A DNA stretch of 64,000 nt from Idiomarina sp. MD25a (GCF_001870515.1 NZ_MDGT01000003.1:124001-188000); one strand, 5' to 3'. Counted from the first letter of the stretch, positions 44,740-54,418 are shown. The notes: generated by a model not told the origin, from the sequence alone. Program-made: numbers and translations.

Positions 44740-47163
44740 CTACTCATCGCGTAAAATACGTTGTATAGGGAGTGATAACTGGCGCCAAATAGCCGGAATA
44801 TAACTCAGTAACACCAATAGTAGAATCGCGACGAGGCTTAACACGAGATAATGAACCGTGAATAACTCGGCATGAAATTGCTGAGAAAACCAACTATTGA
44901 TGGCGGCGATGAGTATCACACCTAGGATCAAACCGGATAGCAGTTTCGTGACCAACATGCGCGATATACTTTTCGCAACGTCGCTGACTTGAGCGCCGAC
45001 AGCTTGCATAACTGCGTACAGTCGACTGCGTTGAATGACATAGGCAACGATTTGTTGATATAAACTGGTCGCGGCTAAAGCGCAGATCAATAAGGTTAAG
45101 CCAAGCAATAGTTGCGCAAGTACAAACCACTCCTCATCCTGCTGCTTTAATAGCTGTAGCAGCGTGCCGTCGTTGTTAACATTGTACATATTCTCACGGC
45201 TCGCAGCTTGTTGTTGCATCAGTTCAACAACCGCATCGACGTTAGTAGGTCGCGTGTACAGATATATTTCGCGGAGCAATTGGCCACTTTCCCTTATGAG
45301 GTTATAAATCATTGGTTGTGCGTTTTGATTAAGGCTCGAGTGGGGTAAGTCTTTACTCACTCCGACAATGATAATGGGTTCATCCTCAGTAAACTGATAA
45401 CTCGAAGCATCTTTAATAAATAGAGTTTGTTGGAGTGCTTGTTGCGGTTGTTTGAAGCCCAGCTCGCGTGCGGCAGTTTCGTTGATAATAACCTGATTAA
45501 CTTCGGCTGGATTTCGATCGCCCGCAATAGGAACAGCATCTAAAACGTTAAAATAATTATCAGAAACTGACATTATCTGGATAGGAATAGCGGAAGGCGC
45601 ATTTAAGCCCTCAGTGCTTGCCTGCGTAGCACTTGGATTAGAATCGATAAAGTTATCGACGCTCATGGCGACATCAAATGGTTGATTAGCGAGCTTACTC
45701 TTCCATTCGTTGAGATTAATGACAGGGTCGGAGCTGGTTTCACCTTGTTTATAGCTTAGTTGAGTGATGTCGGTATTGACTGAAACCTGCTCAAGTTGCT
45801 GCTCTTGCGTTAGCCAAAGGCTGATAGAGCACGTAATAGCAACCAGTGCTAATGCAATCTGCACTGTCATATTGCCAGCATTGAGCCAACGCTGTAGCCG
45901 CCCTTGTCCGTTACTTTTACTGCGTGAGAATCGAGCTTGTCGGTTGAGAGAAATAAACGGCATTAATCCAACTAAAATTGCCAGAGTTGCCGTTAAAAGA
46001 ACGCTCAATATAATCCCAGTGGCCTTAATTTCGCTACTGAGCAGTGAGACCAATACGAGCTCAGCTTCTACGTGCTTTAGAATATACCAACTTAGAACAG
46101 CACCAAGCACCACCGATACGAACCCTAAAAGTGAGTTTTCAGTGAACAGCTGGCGGACTAGATCCTTGTTGGATGCGCCCACAGCTTTTCGTGTTTGAAA
46201 TTCTTGTTCTCGTTGCAGGTACTCAGAGAAGTTGGAAGTGAGTAGGTTAAATAAACCAATGAGCAGGAAGCCGAGCGTAAGACCTAGTAACATTTGCCAT
46301 TGATCGATTAGCCTTTGGCGCTGCTGAGGATGAAATTGAAGACCCTCAATCACCTTAGGGGTCCAACTCGCAGTGCCTGAAAGTAATACGACACTGTCAT
46401 CGTCCGCTTCTTCTTTAGCTAGTGTGATAGCGGATACATCTTCAGGCTCGTAACCCGGCTTTAACTCAGCGATGCCGTAGCGAAATGCAACGGACTCGAC
46501 CAGCTGATTAATTATTTTATCCACATATTCATCAGGTGGCCTATTAGAACCAAAATTAATACCAAAGGTTGAAGTCACTTTTTGATCGGTTAAAACGATA
46601 TCTGAGACGATACCTTGAAATAACCTAAATCCTTTCGGTAGGACGCCTGCGACAGGTAGTTGCGCACCGGTAAGGCTGGCATTAATAACAAGCTCTTCGA
46701 TCGGCTTAGCACCTAAAGATTGCCAATATGGGTAAGACAAAATAACACGTGTATCCGAGAGCTTTTTCATCACTGGGGGAAGTTCGTCCGCAAAACGGTC
46801 GATAAACGATGGGGGAAGATATACTGCACCGGCATCGTCGATAGCAACGCCACTTTGGTCCTTCAAACCTCGGAGCGTCCGGTTGCTCAGCGTCATCAAT
46901 TTACCAATGGCTGGCGACTGTGTGAATTTGTCTAAGTTGGTCTTATCAATCGGATTAAATTTACCGCTATGGGACTCTAAACCGATGGTGATATAAGGCG
47001 TTGAATCAGACATCCATGGCTGTCTATCGCTAAATAGCGCAGGTGCTGTAGCGATTAAATTGGCGGTAAAAGCACAAAATAGGCTGAGACATAAAATTAA
47101 CGTTAATGTCTGAAATTTACGCTTCTGCCACTGCCTGAGCGCGTAACGCAAGTTGAAAAACAT
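44740..47163 (-). CDS. ABC transporter permease with two FtsX domains (MacB-like)
   Basis: An 807-residue permease. N-terminal helix (LTLILCLSLFCAFTANLIATAP) and a large MacB_PCD periplasmic domain to about residue 290, then three helices with an FtsX domain; a second unit repeats the plan (helix near residue 425, periplasmic domain, C-terminal FtsX at about 680-800). Such proteins act as mechanotransmission devices that export peptides, lipids or toxins or move lipoproteins. The cognate ATPase gene ends 1 bp upstream. No membrane-fusion protein gene is adjacent, and cargo is unknown. Confidence 0.88.
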   Translation of the reverse strand: MFFNLRYALRQWQKRKFQTLTLILCLSLFCAFTANLIATAPALFSDRQPWMSDSTPYITIGLESHSGKFNPIDKTNLDKFTQSPAIGKLMTLSNRTLRGLKDQSGVAIDDAGAVYLPPSFIDRFADELPPVMKKLSDTRVILSYPYWQSLGAKPIEELVINASLTGAQLPVAGVLPKGFRLFQGIVSDIVLTDQKVTSTFGINFGSNRPPDEYVDKIINQLVESVAFRYGIAELKPGYEPEDVSAITLAKEEADDDSVVLLSGTASWTPKVIEGLQFHPQQRQRLIDQWQMLLGLTLGFLLIGLFNLLTSNFSEYLQREQEFQTRKAVGASNKDLVRQLFTENSLLGFVSVVLGAVLSWYILKHVEAELVLVSLLSSEIKATGIILSVLLTATLAILVGLMPFISLNRQARFSRSKSNGQGRLQRWLNAGNMTVQIALALVAITCSISLWLTQEQQLEQVSVNTDITQLSYKQGETSSDPVINLNEWKSKLANQPFDVAMSVDNFIDSNPSATQASTEGLNAPSAIPIQIMSVSDNYFNVLDAVPIAGDRNPAEVNQVIINETAARELGFKQPQQALQQTLFIKDASSYQFTEDEPIIIVGVSKDLPHSSLNQNAQPMIYNLIRESGQLLREIYLYTRPTNVDAVVELMQQQAASRENMYNVNNDGTLLQLLKQQDEEWFVLAQLLLGLTLLICALAATSLYQQIVAYVIQRSRLYAVMQAVGAQVSDVAKSISRMLVTKLLSGLILGVILIAAINSWFSQQFHAELFTVHYLVLSLVAILLLVLLSYIPAIWRQLSLPIQRILRDE

Positions 47164-47164
47164 G

Positions 47165-47842
47165 TTATGCGCTCCACTGACCGTCTCTTAATTGTAAGCG
47201 GCGCTTACAACGCGCAGCGACTTTCGCATCATGGGTCACAATCAGGATTGTGGAGCCCTGTTCATGCAATGATTCGAGTACCGCTAAAATTTGCTCAGCG
47301 GTAACGCTATCGAGGTTACCCGTGGGCTCATCCGCAAGAATAAGGCTAGGGTTGGTTACTAATGCTCGAGCAATAGCCACACGTTGCTGTTGGCCACCTG
47401 ATAGTTGCGTTGGGTAATTGTCTGCTTTATCTGCTATTTCAACTTGTGTTAAAGCCTTCATGGCACGTTCTTTATACTGGTGCTTATTGATCGAAGGATG
47501 ATAACGGAGTGGGAGCATGACGTTTTCTACAACGGTCATGTCATTAACCAGATTAAAGTTTTGAAAAATCCAACCCACGTGTTGATTACGCAGAGAGGCG
47601 CGTTGATATGCCGATAACGTATGGACGGGATGACCTGCTAAAGAGTATTCACCGTTGCTTTGTACGTCGAGTAAACCAATGATCGAAAGCAGGGTAGACT
47701 TACCGCTACCGGAAGGCCCCTCCAGGGCAACGAATTCACCTTTATTGATAACTAAATCGATACTTTTTAATGCCTCAAACTGCGTTTTACCCGAGCCAAA
47801 CACTTTACTCATTGCCGATGTTTCGATTAACGCCTCAGCCAT
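47165..47842 (-). CDS. ABC transporter ATP-binding protein (MacB/LolD type)
   Basis: A 225-residue ATPase. Walker A GPSGSGKSTLLSIIG, Q-loop around WIFQNFNLV, signature LSGGQQQRVAIARAL, Walker [13 protein letters not shown] and switch histidine VTHD. The sequence belongs to the LolD/MacB/FtsE group that works with FtsX-fold permeases. It is the first gene of a two-gene operon with the large permease. The 169-bp gap upstream, shared with the OmpK-like gene, contains a perfect 22-bp palindrome. Confidence 0.93.
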   Translation of the reverse strand: MAEALIETSAMSKVFGSGKTQFEALKSIDLVINKGEFVALEGPSGSGKSTLLSIIGLLDVQSNGEYSLAGHPVHTLSAYQRASLRNQHVGWIFQNFNLVNDMTVVENVMLPLRYHPSINKHQYKERAMKALTQVEIADKADNYPTQLSGGQQQRVAIARALVTNPSLILADEPTGNLDSVTAEQILAVLESLHEQGSTILIVTHDAKVAARCKRRLQLRDGQWSA

Positions 47843-47879
47843 TCCCGCCTCACTTATTATTTTTGTTTTAGCAACGACA

Positions 47880-47901
47880 AACTATGATTCTTATCATAGT
47901 T
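47880..47901. promoter_or_regulatory. Perfect palindrome between ABC exporter and porin genes
   Basis: AACTATGAT (47880-47888) and ATCATAGTT (47893-47901) are perfect reverse complements with TCTT between. It matches the 7-1-7 Fur model (TGATAAT-n-ATTATCA) at about 10 of 14 positions in each of two overlapping registers, so Fur or another dimeric regulator could bind. It lies 38 bp before the ATPase start and 110 bp before the porin start. Confidence 0.45.
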
Positions 47902-48011
47902 GTTTATATCAATTATTTAGAAAAATTAACAGGTGCTTCAACAATGTACTTTTCGATAGGGCACTGGCATAATCCGCGCCTTGCTTTAAGTCGCCTTCGG
48001 TTAGAACGGAA

Positions 48012-48728
48012 ATGAGTACTATGTCGCGCAATTTTATCTCGATAGCTAGCCTTGTGCTGTTGGGTTTCACCACTAGCAACGTATCCGCAGAGCAATATTG
48101 GTCGGACGCCAGCCTGACTTATTTAAATGGCAGTCAATATGAAGTCGGCGATCCTGATCGACAGGTTTTGACCTTCGAGTACGTTGCGGGCTACGACTGG
48201 GGCAAACTATTTAGCTTTGCGGATCGGTTAGAGTCGAGTGATGGGTTTAAGGAAACCTACATTGAAATTTCGCCTGAGTACTATATTGCTGAATTCGAGA
48301 ATAGCTGGATTAAAAATTTTAGCGTATCGGGTACAGCAGAAGTGGGGGATGGATTTACTAACTATCTTTACGGTTTGGGCGTGGCATTTGATGTACCAGG
48401 CTTTGATTTTTTAGAGCTTGATGCTTATAAGCGTAATAATGACGGATTACCTAACAATTACCAACTAACCGCATCGTGGGGAGCGCGCTTTGTCATCGCC
48501 GATACGCAATGGTTGTATGACGGCTTTATCGACTATGCTTCAGGTATCTCAGGTGTGGGGCCTGCTAATCTAAACTTTACCTCACAGCTCAAACTGGATT
48601 TAGCGCCTTACTTTAATATCGATTCGCCTCTGTATATCGGTGTCGAATATGTGTACTGGCGTAATAAATTCTATATTGATGGCGTTAACGAACATAACCC
48701 TAATTTGCTGGTTAAGTGGCACTTCTAG
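48012..48728 (+). CDS. Tsx/OmpK family outer membrane protein
   Basis: A 238-residue outer membrane barrel of the nucleoside-specific channel (Tsx)/OmpK family. Signal peptide MSTMSRNFISIASLVLLGFTTSNVSA, then EQYWSDASLTYLNGSQYEVGDPDRQVLTFEYVAGYDWGK, with later barrel strands and a terminal WHF. In vibrios OmpK serves as a phage receptor; Tsx takes up nucleosides. The exact solute is not predictable. A second in-frame ATG lies at 48021. Confidence 0.87.
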   Translation: MSTMSRNFISIASLVLLGFTTSNVSAEQYWSDASLTYLNGSQYEVGDPDRQVLTFEYVAGYDWGKLFSFADRLESSDGFKETYIEISPEYYIAEFENSWIKNFSVSGTAEVGDGFTNYLYGLGVAFDVPGFDFLELDAYKRNNDGLPNNYQLTASWGARFVIADTQWLYDGFIDYASGISGVGPANLNFTSQLKLDLAPYFNIDSPLYIGVEYVYWRNKFYIDGVNEHNPNLLVKWHF

Positions 48729-48736
48729 TGCCACTT
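48714..48736. terminator. Hairpin over the stop codon of the OmpK-like gene
   Basis: AAGTGGCAC (48714-48722) and GTGCCACTT (48728-48736) form a perfect 9-bp stem with loop TTCTA. It lies 6 bp from the stop of the convergent chemoreceptor gene, so it may end or stabilise both transcripts. There is no T-run on either side. Confidence 0.45.
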
Positions 48737-48742
48737 GAATTA

Positions 48743-50659
48743 TTAGCGTGTTTTAAATTGTGAGAGTAGCTCGGCGAGGTGACGTGCCATTTCGTTCATG
48801 TGTTGGCAATCGTTATGACTGGTGCCCACAGCCGCACTGACTTCGCGTGAGAAGTCCGCAATCGACTGAATGTTCTTCGCCACATCTTGGCTTACAGAGG
48901 CTTGCTCTTCAGTAGCTGTGGCAATCTGCGTGCTCATATCTGCGGTTTGTTGAATCAACGTGACTAACGACATAAGCTGACTGGCCGAGTCAGCCACGTG
49001 CTCACTGGTCGAGAGTGCATCACCTCGACTGTGTTGCATGCGTTTGACTGCATCCGCAGCCGATTGCCGTAATTCAGCCATCTGTTCTCGCACGCGTTCT
49101 GTAGATTCATTAGTTTTGCGTGCGAGTGTGCGTACCTCATCTGCGACAACTGCAAAACCACGTCCCGCCTCACCCGCGCGAGCGGACTCAATCGCCGCAT
49201 TGAGCGCGAGTAAATTCGTTTGTTCTGAAATCGCCTCAATTGTTTCAATAACCGATGATATGCCTTGTACCTTATCAGCCAATTCAGAAACCGTCTGAGA
49301 GGCATGGTCGATCTCGTTGGAAAGCGACTGCATGCGCTGTTCAGCTTGTTGTAACTTAGTGCGATTCTGTTGTGTGCTCTCATTAGCTGTTGCTGCGCCC
49401 GTTGCTGTCTCATTGGCATTATGGGCAATCTCTTTAACTGTGGTTTCCATTTCACTCATCGCCACAGCCACTTGGTCGGTTTTATCTTCTTGATCACTGG
49501 ACAGGCGATTAATTTGCGACATTGAGCGGTCGATTTCGTCCACTTTGAGATTAAGCTGCTCGTTAGTTTGACGCACCGTATCAATGATATTGCCGAGGTT
49601 ATTAACAAACGCATTAAAGCCCAATGCTAATTCGCCTAGTTCATCATTGGTAACCACCTCAAGACGTTGGGTCAAATCACCGCCCTCCTGAGCCATCGAG
49701 GTGAGCCGTTGTGCAACATGTTTGATGGGTTTGACGATACGCCGCGCATAAAATGCCATGGCTAGTACGAATAACGCACCAACTAATAGTGAAACAATAA
49801 TTAGCGTAACGAGCGTCGTGTAAAGCTCGCCAAAAACCTCTTGCTCGGGGAGTTCAACAATAATGCGCCACTGGGTATTGGGGAGCTCAGTACTTGCAAC
49901 GATGAACGATTCACCGTTGCGCTCGGTAACCGAATGATGGAACTCACCCTGCTTAAGTAATTCGTTTGCGACGGAGTCACCGACCACGTTAGCCAGTGCA
50001 ACTTGCTGCGTTAAACTTGAATGAATTTGGATATTACCTTGCTGATTGACCAAATACGCAGTTCCATTTTCACCCACCTTATAATCAGTGATGGCCTGAG
50101 TGAGCTTTTCTAGCGATTTACCAATACCAGCAACGGCGATGACGCGATCGCCATTAGTGACTTTGACATTGACAAAAATCGTCGGGATACCGGTGTTTTC
50201 ATCGACATCGAAATTGAGCTCAACAGGATGAGTGCCATTTAAAAAGTTATAAAACCATTGATCGCGGTCATTGCTTTGGCTGACTTGTTTAAGTAGACCA
50301 TCGGCGGTGTAATAATTACTGCTCAAGTCGGATACTAAGAAGGCAGCGCTTGCCTGATTATTATTGAGCACTGAGTCGAGATGGTTCACGATGGCTTGTT
50401 GTGACTCCTGAGATTCACCATCTTGCAGTGCTTCAATAAGAAAAGTGTTCTGAGCTAAGGCGGTCGATGCTTGAATTGGCTCACTAATGAGCGCTCCAAT
50501 CTCGCCTCTTACCTCGCCAAGTGTGGCAGGTAATTCTTGTTCAATTACGCGTTTGTTGAGCATCGTTGATATCATCAAGCCGGTTATTGTGAGATTGATG
50601 ACCAATAGGGTCATCATCGCAATAGCGATGCCCAAAGTTAATTTTGATTGTAAACGCAT
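48743..50659 (-). CDS. Methyl-accepting chemotaxis protein with dCache-type sensor
   Basis: A 638-residue chemoreceptor. Helix 1 at about 9-32, periplasmic double-Cache domain (about 35-275; contains [42 protein letters not shown] and [19 protein letters not shown]), helix 2 at about 282-305, HAMP, then the signalling hairpin with [30 protein letters not shown]. The ligand is unknown; the sensor differs from that of the receptor at 33.3 kb. It follows threonine aldolase on the same strand after 56 bp. Confidence 0.93.
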   Translation of the reverse strand: MRLQSKLTLGIAIAMMTLLVINLTITGLMISTMLNKRVIEQELPATLGEVRGEIGALISEPIQASTALAQNTFLIEALQDGESQESQQAIVNHLDSVLNNNQASAAFLVSDLSSNYYTADGLLKQVSQSNDRDQWFYNFLNGTHPVELNFDVDENTGIPTIFVNVKVTNGDRVIAVAGIGKSLEKLTQAITDYKVGENGTAYLVNQQGNIQIHSSLTQQVALANVVGDSVANELLKQGEFHHSVTERNGESFIVASTELPNTQWRIIVELPEQEVFGELYTTLVTLIIVSLLVGALFVLAMAFYARRIVKPIKHVAQRLTSMAQEGGDLTQRLEVVTNDELGELALGFNAFVNNLGNIIDTVRQTNEQLNLKVDEIDRSMSQINRLSSDQEDKTDQVAVAMSEMETTVKEIAHNANETATGAATANESTQQNRTKLQQAEQRMQSLSNEIDHASQTVSELADKVQGISSVIETIEAISEQTNLLALNAAIESARAGEAGRGFAVVADEVRTLARKTNESTERVREQMAELRQSAADAVKRMQHSRGDALSTSEHVADSASQLMSLVTLIQQTADMSTQIATATEEQASVSQDVAKNIQSIADFSREVSAAVGTSHNDCQHMNEMARHLAELLSQFKTR

Positions 50660-50715
50660 GTGAACTCTCCTCAGCTTATGAAGAGTGTATCGGCTAGTTT
50701 AAATCGCGCTTTAGT

Positions 50716-51732
50716 CTATTGTGTTTTTAGAAACTCTTCAAAAAGCACTGTAAAGCGTTCTAAGTCGTGTCGGGTAATATCTAAATGAGTCACTAACCGT
50801 AATTTTCTTGCCGCCCCCACTTTTATCTTATTTTCTTCCATAAACCGCTGGAGAGACTGAGCAAACTCGAGTGATGGTAAGGTTACATACACCATATTAG
50901 TACGCGCATCACTCACACCAATATGTGAATTAACGCAGAGATTTTGTAGCGTAGCGGCAAGCCATTTGGCGTTATCGTGATCATCTTGAATGCGCTCAAG
51001 GTGATGGTTTAAAGCATAATCAATGGCGGCTGCCAAAATACCCGCTTGGCGCATCCCCCCGCCGACCATCTTACGCCAACGTCTGGCACGTGCAATGTAG
51101 TCGGCCGGGCCAACGAGTAAAGAGCCAACCGGGGCGCCTAAACCTTTCGAGCAGCATACTGAAACAGAATCGAATGGCGCAGCCAACTCGGCGGCAGTCA
51201 ACTGGGTTGCGGCCATAGCGTTAACTAATCGGGCGCCGTCGAGGTGCATTTTTAAACCGTGCTGTTCAGCAAGCGATCGTGCTTGAGCGAAGTAGTCTTG
51301 AGAAACCACCTGACCGGCATGCGTGTTCTCAAATGCAAGTAAGCGGGTAATCGGAAAATGAGGATCATTTGGCTTGATGCGCTCGGCGATAGTGTCTAAC
51401 GACAGAGTACCATCGGCTTCGACTTCGATGGTTTGTGGCACGATGCCTCCGAGCACCGCAGCGCCGCCCGCCTCATAACGATAGGTGTGATATTCCTGAC
51501 CGACGATATATTCTTCACCGTTACGACAATGGCTGAGCAAACCTAATAAGTTACTTTGTGTGCCGGAACTGCAGAAAAGCGCATCCTCTTTACCTAGCCA
51601 ACGTGCAACGCGCTGCTCTAACGCGTTAATTGTGGCATCTTCACCATACACATCGTCACCCACATCAGCGCGAGTCATTGCATCACGCATCGCTAAAGTT
51701 GGTTGGGTTACTGTATCGCTTCTTAAATCCAT
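50716..51732 (-). CDS. ltaE: Low-specificity L-threonine aldolase
   Basis: A 338-residue PLP enzyme that splits L-threonine or L-allo-threonine into glycine and acetaldehyde. The start MDLRSDTVTQPTLAMRDAM and the following DVYGEDATINALE are hallmarks; the PLP-lysine is in VSVCCSKGLGAPVGS. It is divergent from the cystathionine beta-synthase gene; together with the serine/threonine dehydratase further on, the region is rich in hydroxy-amino-acid enzymes. Confidence 0.94.
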   Translation of the reverse strand: MDLRSDTVTQPTLAMRDAMTRADVGDDVYGEDATINALEQRVARWLGKEDALFCSSGTQSNLLGLLSHCRNGEEYIVGQEYHTYRYEAGGAAVLGGIVPQTIEVEADGTLSLDTIAERIKPNDPHFPITRLLAFENTHAGQVVSQDYFAQARSLAEQHGLKMHLDGARLVNAMAATQLTAAELAAPFDSVSVCCSKGLGAPVGSLLVGPADYIARARRWRKMVGGGMRQAGILAAAIDYALNHHLERIQDDHDNAKWLAATLQNLCVNSHIGVSDARTNMVYVTLPSLEFAQSLQRFMEENKIKVGAARKLRLVTHLDITRHDLERFTVLFEEFLKTQ

Positions 51733-51785
51733 TTGCGTCTCGCTTGACTAGTTATTGTATTGAACAAAGCGTTCTAAGGCGGTGG

Positions 51786-51814
51786 TTGTTAAGTGGTCAA
51801 AGTATAGGGATAAT
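51786..51814 (+). promoter_or_regulatory. Predicted promoter of the transsulfuration pair
   Basis: TTGTTA (51786-51791) and GATAAT (51809-51814) are separated by 17 bp, with 4 of 6 and 5 of 6 matches to the sigma-70 consensus. Transcription would start about 30 bases before the ATG at 51851. Confidence 0.45.
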
Positions 51815-51850
51815 GAACCGCATTGAACAGATGAGAAAAAGCGACGCGAT

Positions 51851-52816
51851 ATGAAAGTATATGACAACGTATTGGAAATGATTGGCAACACGCCGTTAGT
51901 AAAAGTGAATAACATTGATACAGGTCCCTGTGACTTGTACCTCAAATTAGAGCTGCAGAATCCGGGTGGGTCTATCAAGGACCGCATCGCCGTTGAGATG
52001 ATTAATGCAGCTGAGCGTGATGGCAAACTGAAGCCAGGCGACACCATTATTGAAGCAACTGCGGGTAATACAGGCTTGGGTTTGGCGCTAGTTGCGGCAA
52101 GCAAGGGCTACCCCTTGATGATCGTAATGCCTGATAAAATGAGCCAAGAGAAAGTCAACAATTTGCGTGCAATGGGTGCGACAGTCAAACAGACTCGCTC
52201 AGATGTACAAAAAGGTCATCCTGAATACTACCAAGATATGGCCGCGCGCTTAGCCGAAGAAAACGGCTGGTTTTATGTAAACCAATTTGAGAATCCTGCC
52301 AACGTAGAGGCGCATTACAAAACCACGGGTCCAGAGATTTGGCAACAAACGGACGGCGACATTGATGCCTTCGTCTGTGGTGTTGGTTCAGGCGGTACAC
52401 TAACAGGTATTGGCCGCTATCTCCGTGAGCAGAAGTCCGATGTTGATTTAGTGCTTGCCGATCCCGCGGGTTCAATTTTGGAACCATTAGTTAATCGTGG
52501 AGAGCACGTCGAAGCGGGCAGCTGGTTGGCAGAAGGTATTGGCGAGGATTTCGTACCAAAAATCTGCGAAATTGAATTAGCCAATAAAGCCTACGCTATC
52601 TCTGATAAAGAAGGTATGCAGATGGCGCGTCAGGTGCTCGAGAAAGAGGGCGTTATGGTGGGCTCCTCAAGCGGCACCTTAATCGCTGCTGCAGTGCGTT
52701 ATTGCCAAGATCAAACAGAGAAAAAGCAAGTCGTCACACTTGCATGTGATACGGGTAACCGCTACTTATCGAAATTGTTCAACGATGAGTGGATGCGTGA
52801 AAATAATTTGCTGTAA
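51851..52816 (+). CDS. Cystathionine beta-synthase-like / cysteine synthase
   Basis: A 321-residue fold-type II PLP enzyme. PLP lysine in NPGGSIKDRIAVEM, the substrate loop EATAGNTGLGLALVAA and the phosphate loop GVGSGGTLTGIGRYL are visible. The family includes O-acetylserine sulfhydrylases (CysK/CysM) and bacterial cystathionine beta-synthases without CBS domains. EATAGNTG in place of EPTSGNTG and the adjacent gamma-lyase gene (12 bp downstream) favour cystathionine synthesis from serine and homocysteine, that is, reverse transsulfuration. Sulfhydrylase activity cannot be excluded. Confidence 0.85.
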   Translation: MKVYDNVLEMIGNTPLVKVNNIDTGPCDLYLKLELQNPGGSIKDRIAVEMINAAERDGKLKPGDTIIEATAGNTGLGLALVAASKGYPLMIVMPDKMSQEKVNNLRAMGATVKQTRSDVQKGHPEYYQDMAARLAEENGWFYVNQFENPANVEAHYKTTGPEIWQQTDGDIDAFVCGVGSGGTLTGIGRYLREQKSDVDLVLADPAGSILEPLVNRGEHVEAGSWLAEGIGEDFVPKICEIELANKAYAISDKEGMQMARQVLEKEGVMVGSSSGTLIAAAVRYCQDQTEKKQVVTLACDTGNRYLSKLFNDEWMRENNLL

Positions 52817-52828
52817 GGAGTTGTAATA

Positions 52829-54001
52829 ATGGCATCAAACAAACCAATGAAATTTGCGACACGCACCATTCATGGTGGTCAGTCACCTGAGCCGGTCACT
52901 GGGGCTGTTATGCCTCCGATTTTTACCAGTTCAACCTATGCGCAAGAGAGTCCGGGCGAACATAAAGGCTTTGAATATTCGCGCTCGCATAACCCAACAC
53001 GTTTTGCTTGGGAACGCGCAGTCGCGAATTTGGAAGGGGGCACTCAAGGTCTTGCTTTTGCTTCCGGCATGGCGGCGACTTCAACAATTTTAGAGTTGCT
53101 TGATAGCGGCGACCACGTGGTTGCTATGGATGACTTATACGGCGGTAGTTTCCGTTTGTTCGATAAGGTACGTGGGCGTTCAGCAGGACTTAAGTTCTCA
53201 TACGTTGACCTTGCCGACATTAAACAAGTCGAACAGGCGCTGACCTCAGAAACACGTATGATTTGGGTTGAAACACCGAGCAACCCAATGTTGAAATTGG
53301 TTGATATCGAAGCCATTGTAAAAACAGCAAAGGCACATAACCCAGACATCATCGTAGTAGTGGATAACACGTTCGCGACGCCTTTTAATCAGCGTCCAAT
53401 TGAGCTGGGAGCCGACATCGTAATGCATTCGGCGACTAAGTACTTAAATGGTCATTCTGACATGGTGGGTGGTATCGCTGTTGTCGGTGATAACCAAGAC
53501 TTAGTCGAACAGATGCTATTCTTGCAAAATTCGGTGGGTGCTGTTGCGGGTCCTTTTGATTCTTATCTGGCGCTACGCGGAGTGAAAACCCTCGCGTTGC
53601 GTATGCGTCATCATAATCAAGCAGCGCTCGAGTTGGCACAGTGGCTCGAGCAACATCCGAAAGTTGAGAAGGTGATCTACCCAGGTCTTGAAAGCCATCC
53701 ACAACATGAGCTTGCGAAGCGTCAGATGTCCGGTTTTGGCGGCATGATCTCAATTTTATTGAAAGGCGATTTAGCGGCCGCCCGTAAGTTCTTAGAGTCG
53801 GTCGAAATCTTTGCCCTAGCAGAAAGTTTAGGTGGGGTTGAATCGTTAATTGAACACCCTGCGATCATGACACATGCGTCGGTACCAAAAGAAAATCGTG
53901 AGAAACTAGGTATCTTAGACAACTTTGTTCGTGTCTCGGTGGGTATTGAAGATCTAGACGATCTTAAAGCCGATCTGGATGCTGCTCTAAACGCGTTCTA
54001 A
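52829..54001 (+). CDS. Cystathionine gamma-lyase / gamma-synthase family enzyme
   Basis: A 390-residue Cys/Met-metabolism PLP enzyme. The PLP lysine lies in MHSATKYLNGHSDMVGG; the phosphate-binding loop is ASGMAATSTILELL, and YSRSHNPTRFAWERAVANLEGG and HPAIMTHASVP are conserved. Together with the preceding beta-synthase it should convert cystathionine to cysteine, 2-oxobutanoate and ammonia. Gamma-synthases are very similar, so direction is inferred from the neighbour. TAAGGAGT before the ATG; an intrinsic terminator follows. Confidence 0.88.
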   Translation: MASNKPMKFATRTIHGGQSPEPVTGAVMPPIFTSSTYAQESPGEHKGFEYSRSHNPTRFAWERAVANLEGGTQGLAFASGMAATSTILELLDSGDHVVAMDDLYGGSFRLFDKVRGRSAGLKFSYVDLADIKQVEQALTSETRMIWVETPSNPMLKLVDIEAIVKTAKAHNPDIIVVVDNTFATPFNQRPIELGADIVMHSATKYLNGHSDMVGGIAVVGDNQDLVEQMLFLQNSVGAVAGPFDSYLALRGVKTLALRMRHHNQAALELAQWLEQHPKVEKVIYPGLESHPQHELAKRQMSGFGGMISILLKGDLAAARKFLESVEIFALAESLGGVESLIEHPAIMTHASVPKENREKLGILDNFVRVSVGIEDLDDLKADLDAALNAF

Positions 54002-54040
54002 ACGATATTATCGATTAAAATCAAAGTTATACAACTTAAA

Positions 54041-54065
54041 AGCCGGTCGCCAGACCGGTTTTTTT
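54041..54065 (+). terminator. Intrinsic terminator after the transsulfuration pair
   Basis: CCGGTC (54043-54048) and GACCGG (54053-54058) form a stem around GCCA, extended by G-T and A-T pairs, then seven T. It stands 40 bp after the stop codon. Confidence 0.9.
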
Positions 54066-54184
54066 ATATATAAATCAATAATTTATACATTATTTTACAG
54101 TTTCGTCATAATTGAGTAGGCTTAGGAATAACAAAAAACTGCAGTTCGCAGTGATAAAAATGTTCGCTAAAGAAGGAAATAATT

Positions 54185-54412
54185 ATGCTATTGAGCCTAC
54201 TGTTACTTCAGGGACTCGTAGCCGCGTTATTGTTTTACGGCTTAGTCGGTCAGTATCAATCTAAACCCCTTTGGAGTTTATTAGCGGTATTGACTGCAGG
54301 GTTTATTCCTCCGCTCAATTGGGGTCTGTTACTTGCTGCTATCGGGCACCGTATGTGGAAGCGTTCTCCAGCGATGCGTCAGTCTATTCATGAACCTCAA
54401 GCACGGATGTAA
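54185..54412 (+). CDS. Small membrane protein, unknown
   Basis: A 75-residue protein with two hydrophobic helices (LLSLLLLQGLVAALLFYGLVG and SLLAVLTAGFIPPLNWGLLLA) and a basic C-terminus (RMWKRSPAMRQS). AGAAGGAAAT stands 6-8 bases before the ATG, supporting translation. No family is recognised. The VOC gene follows after 6 bp, so both are probably in one transcript. Codon use does not stand out from its neighbours. Confidence 0.6.
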   Translation: MLLSLLLLQGLVAALLFYGLVGQYQSKPLWSLLAVLTAGFIPPLNWGLLLAAIGHRMWKRSPAMRQSIHEPQARM

Positions 54413-54418
54413 TCGCCA

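Noticed and set aside
48964-49455. A 163-codon frame within the chemoreceptor gene on the same strand
   Set aside because: It is an alternative frame of the signalling domain, rich in Arg, Asn and Gln, with no family resemblance.
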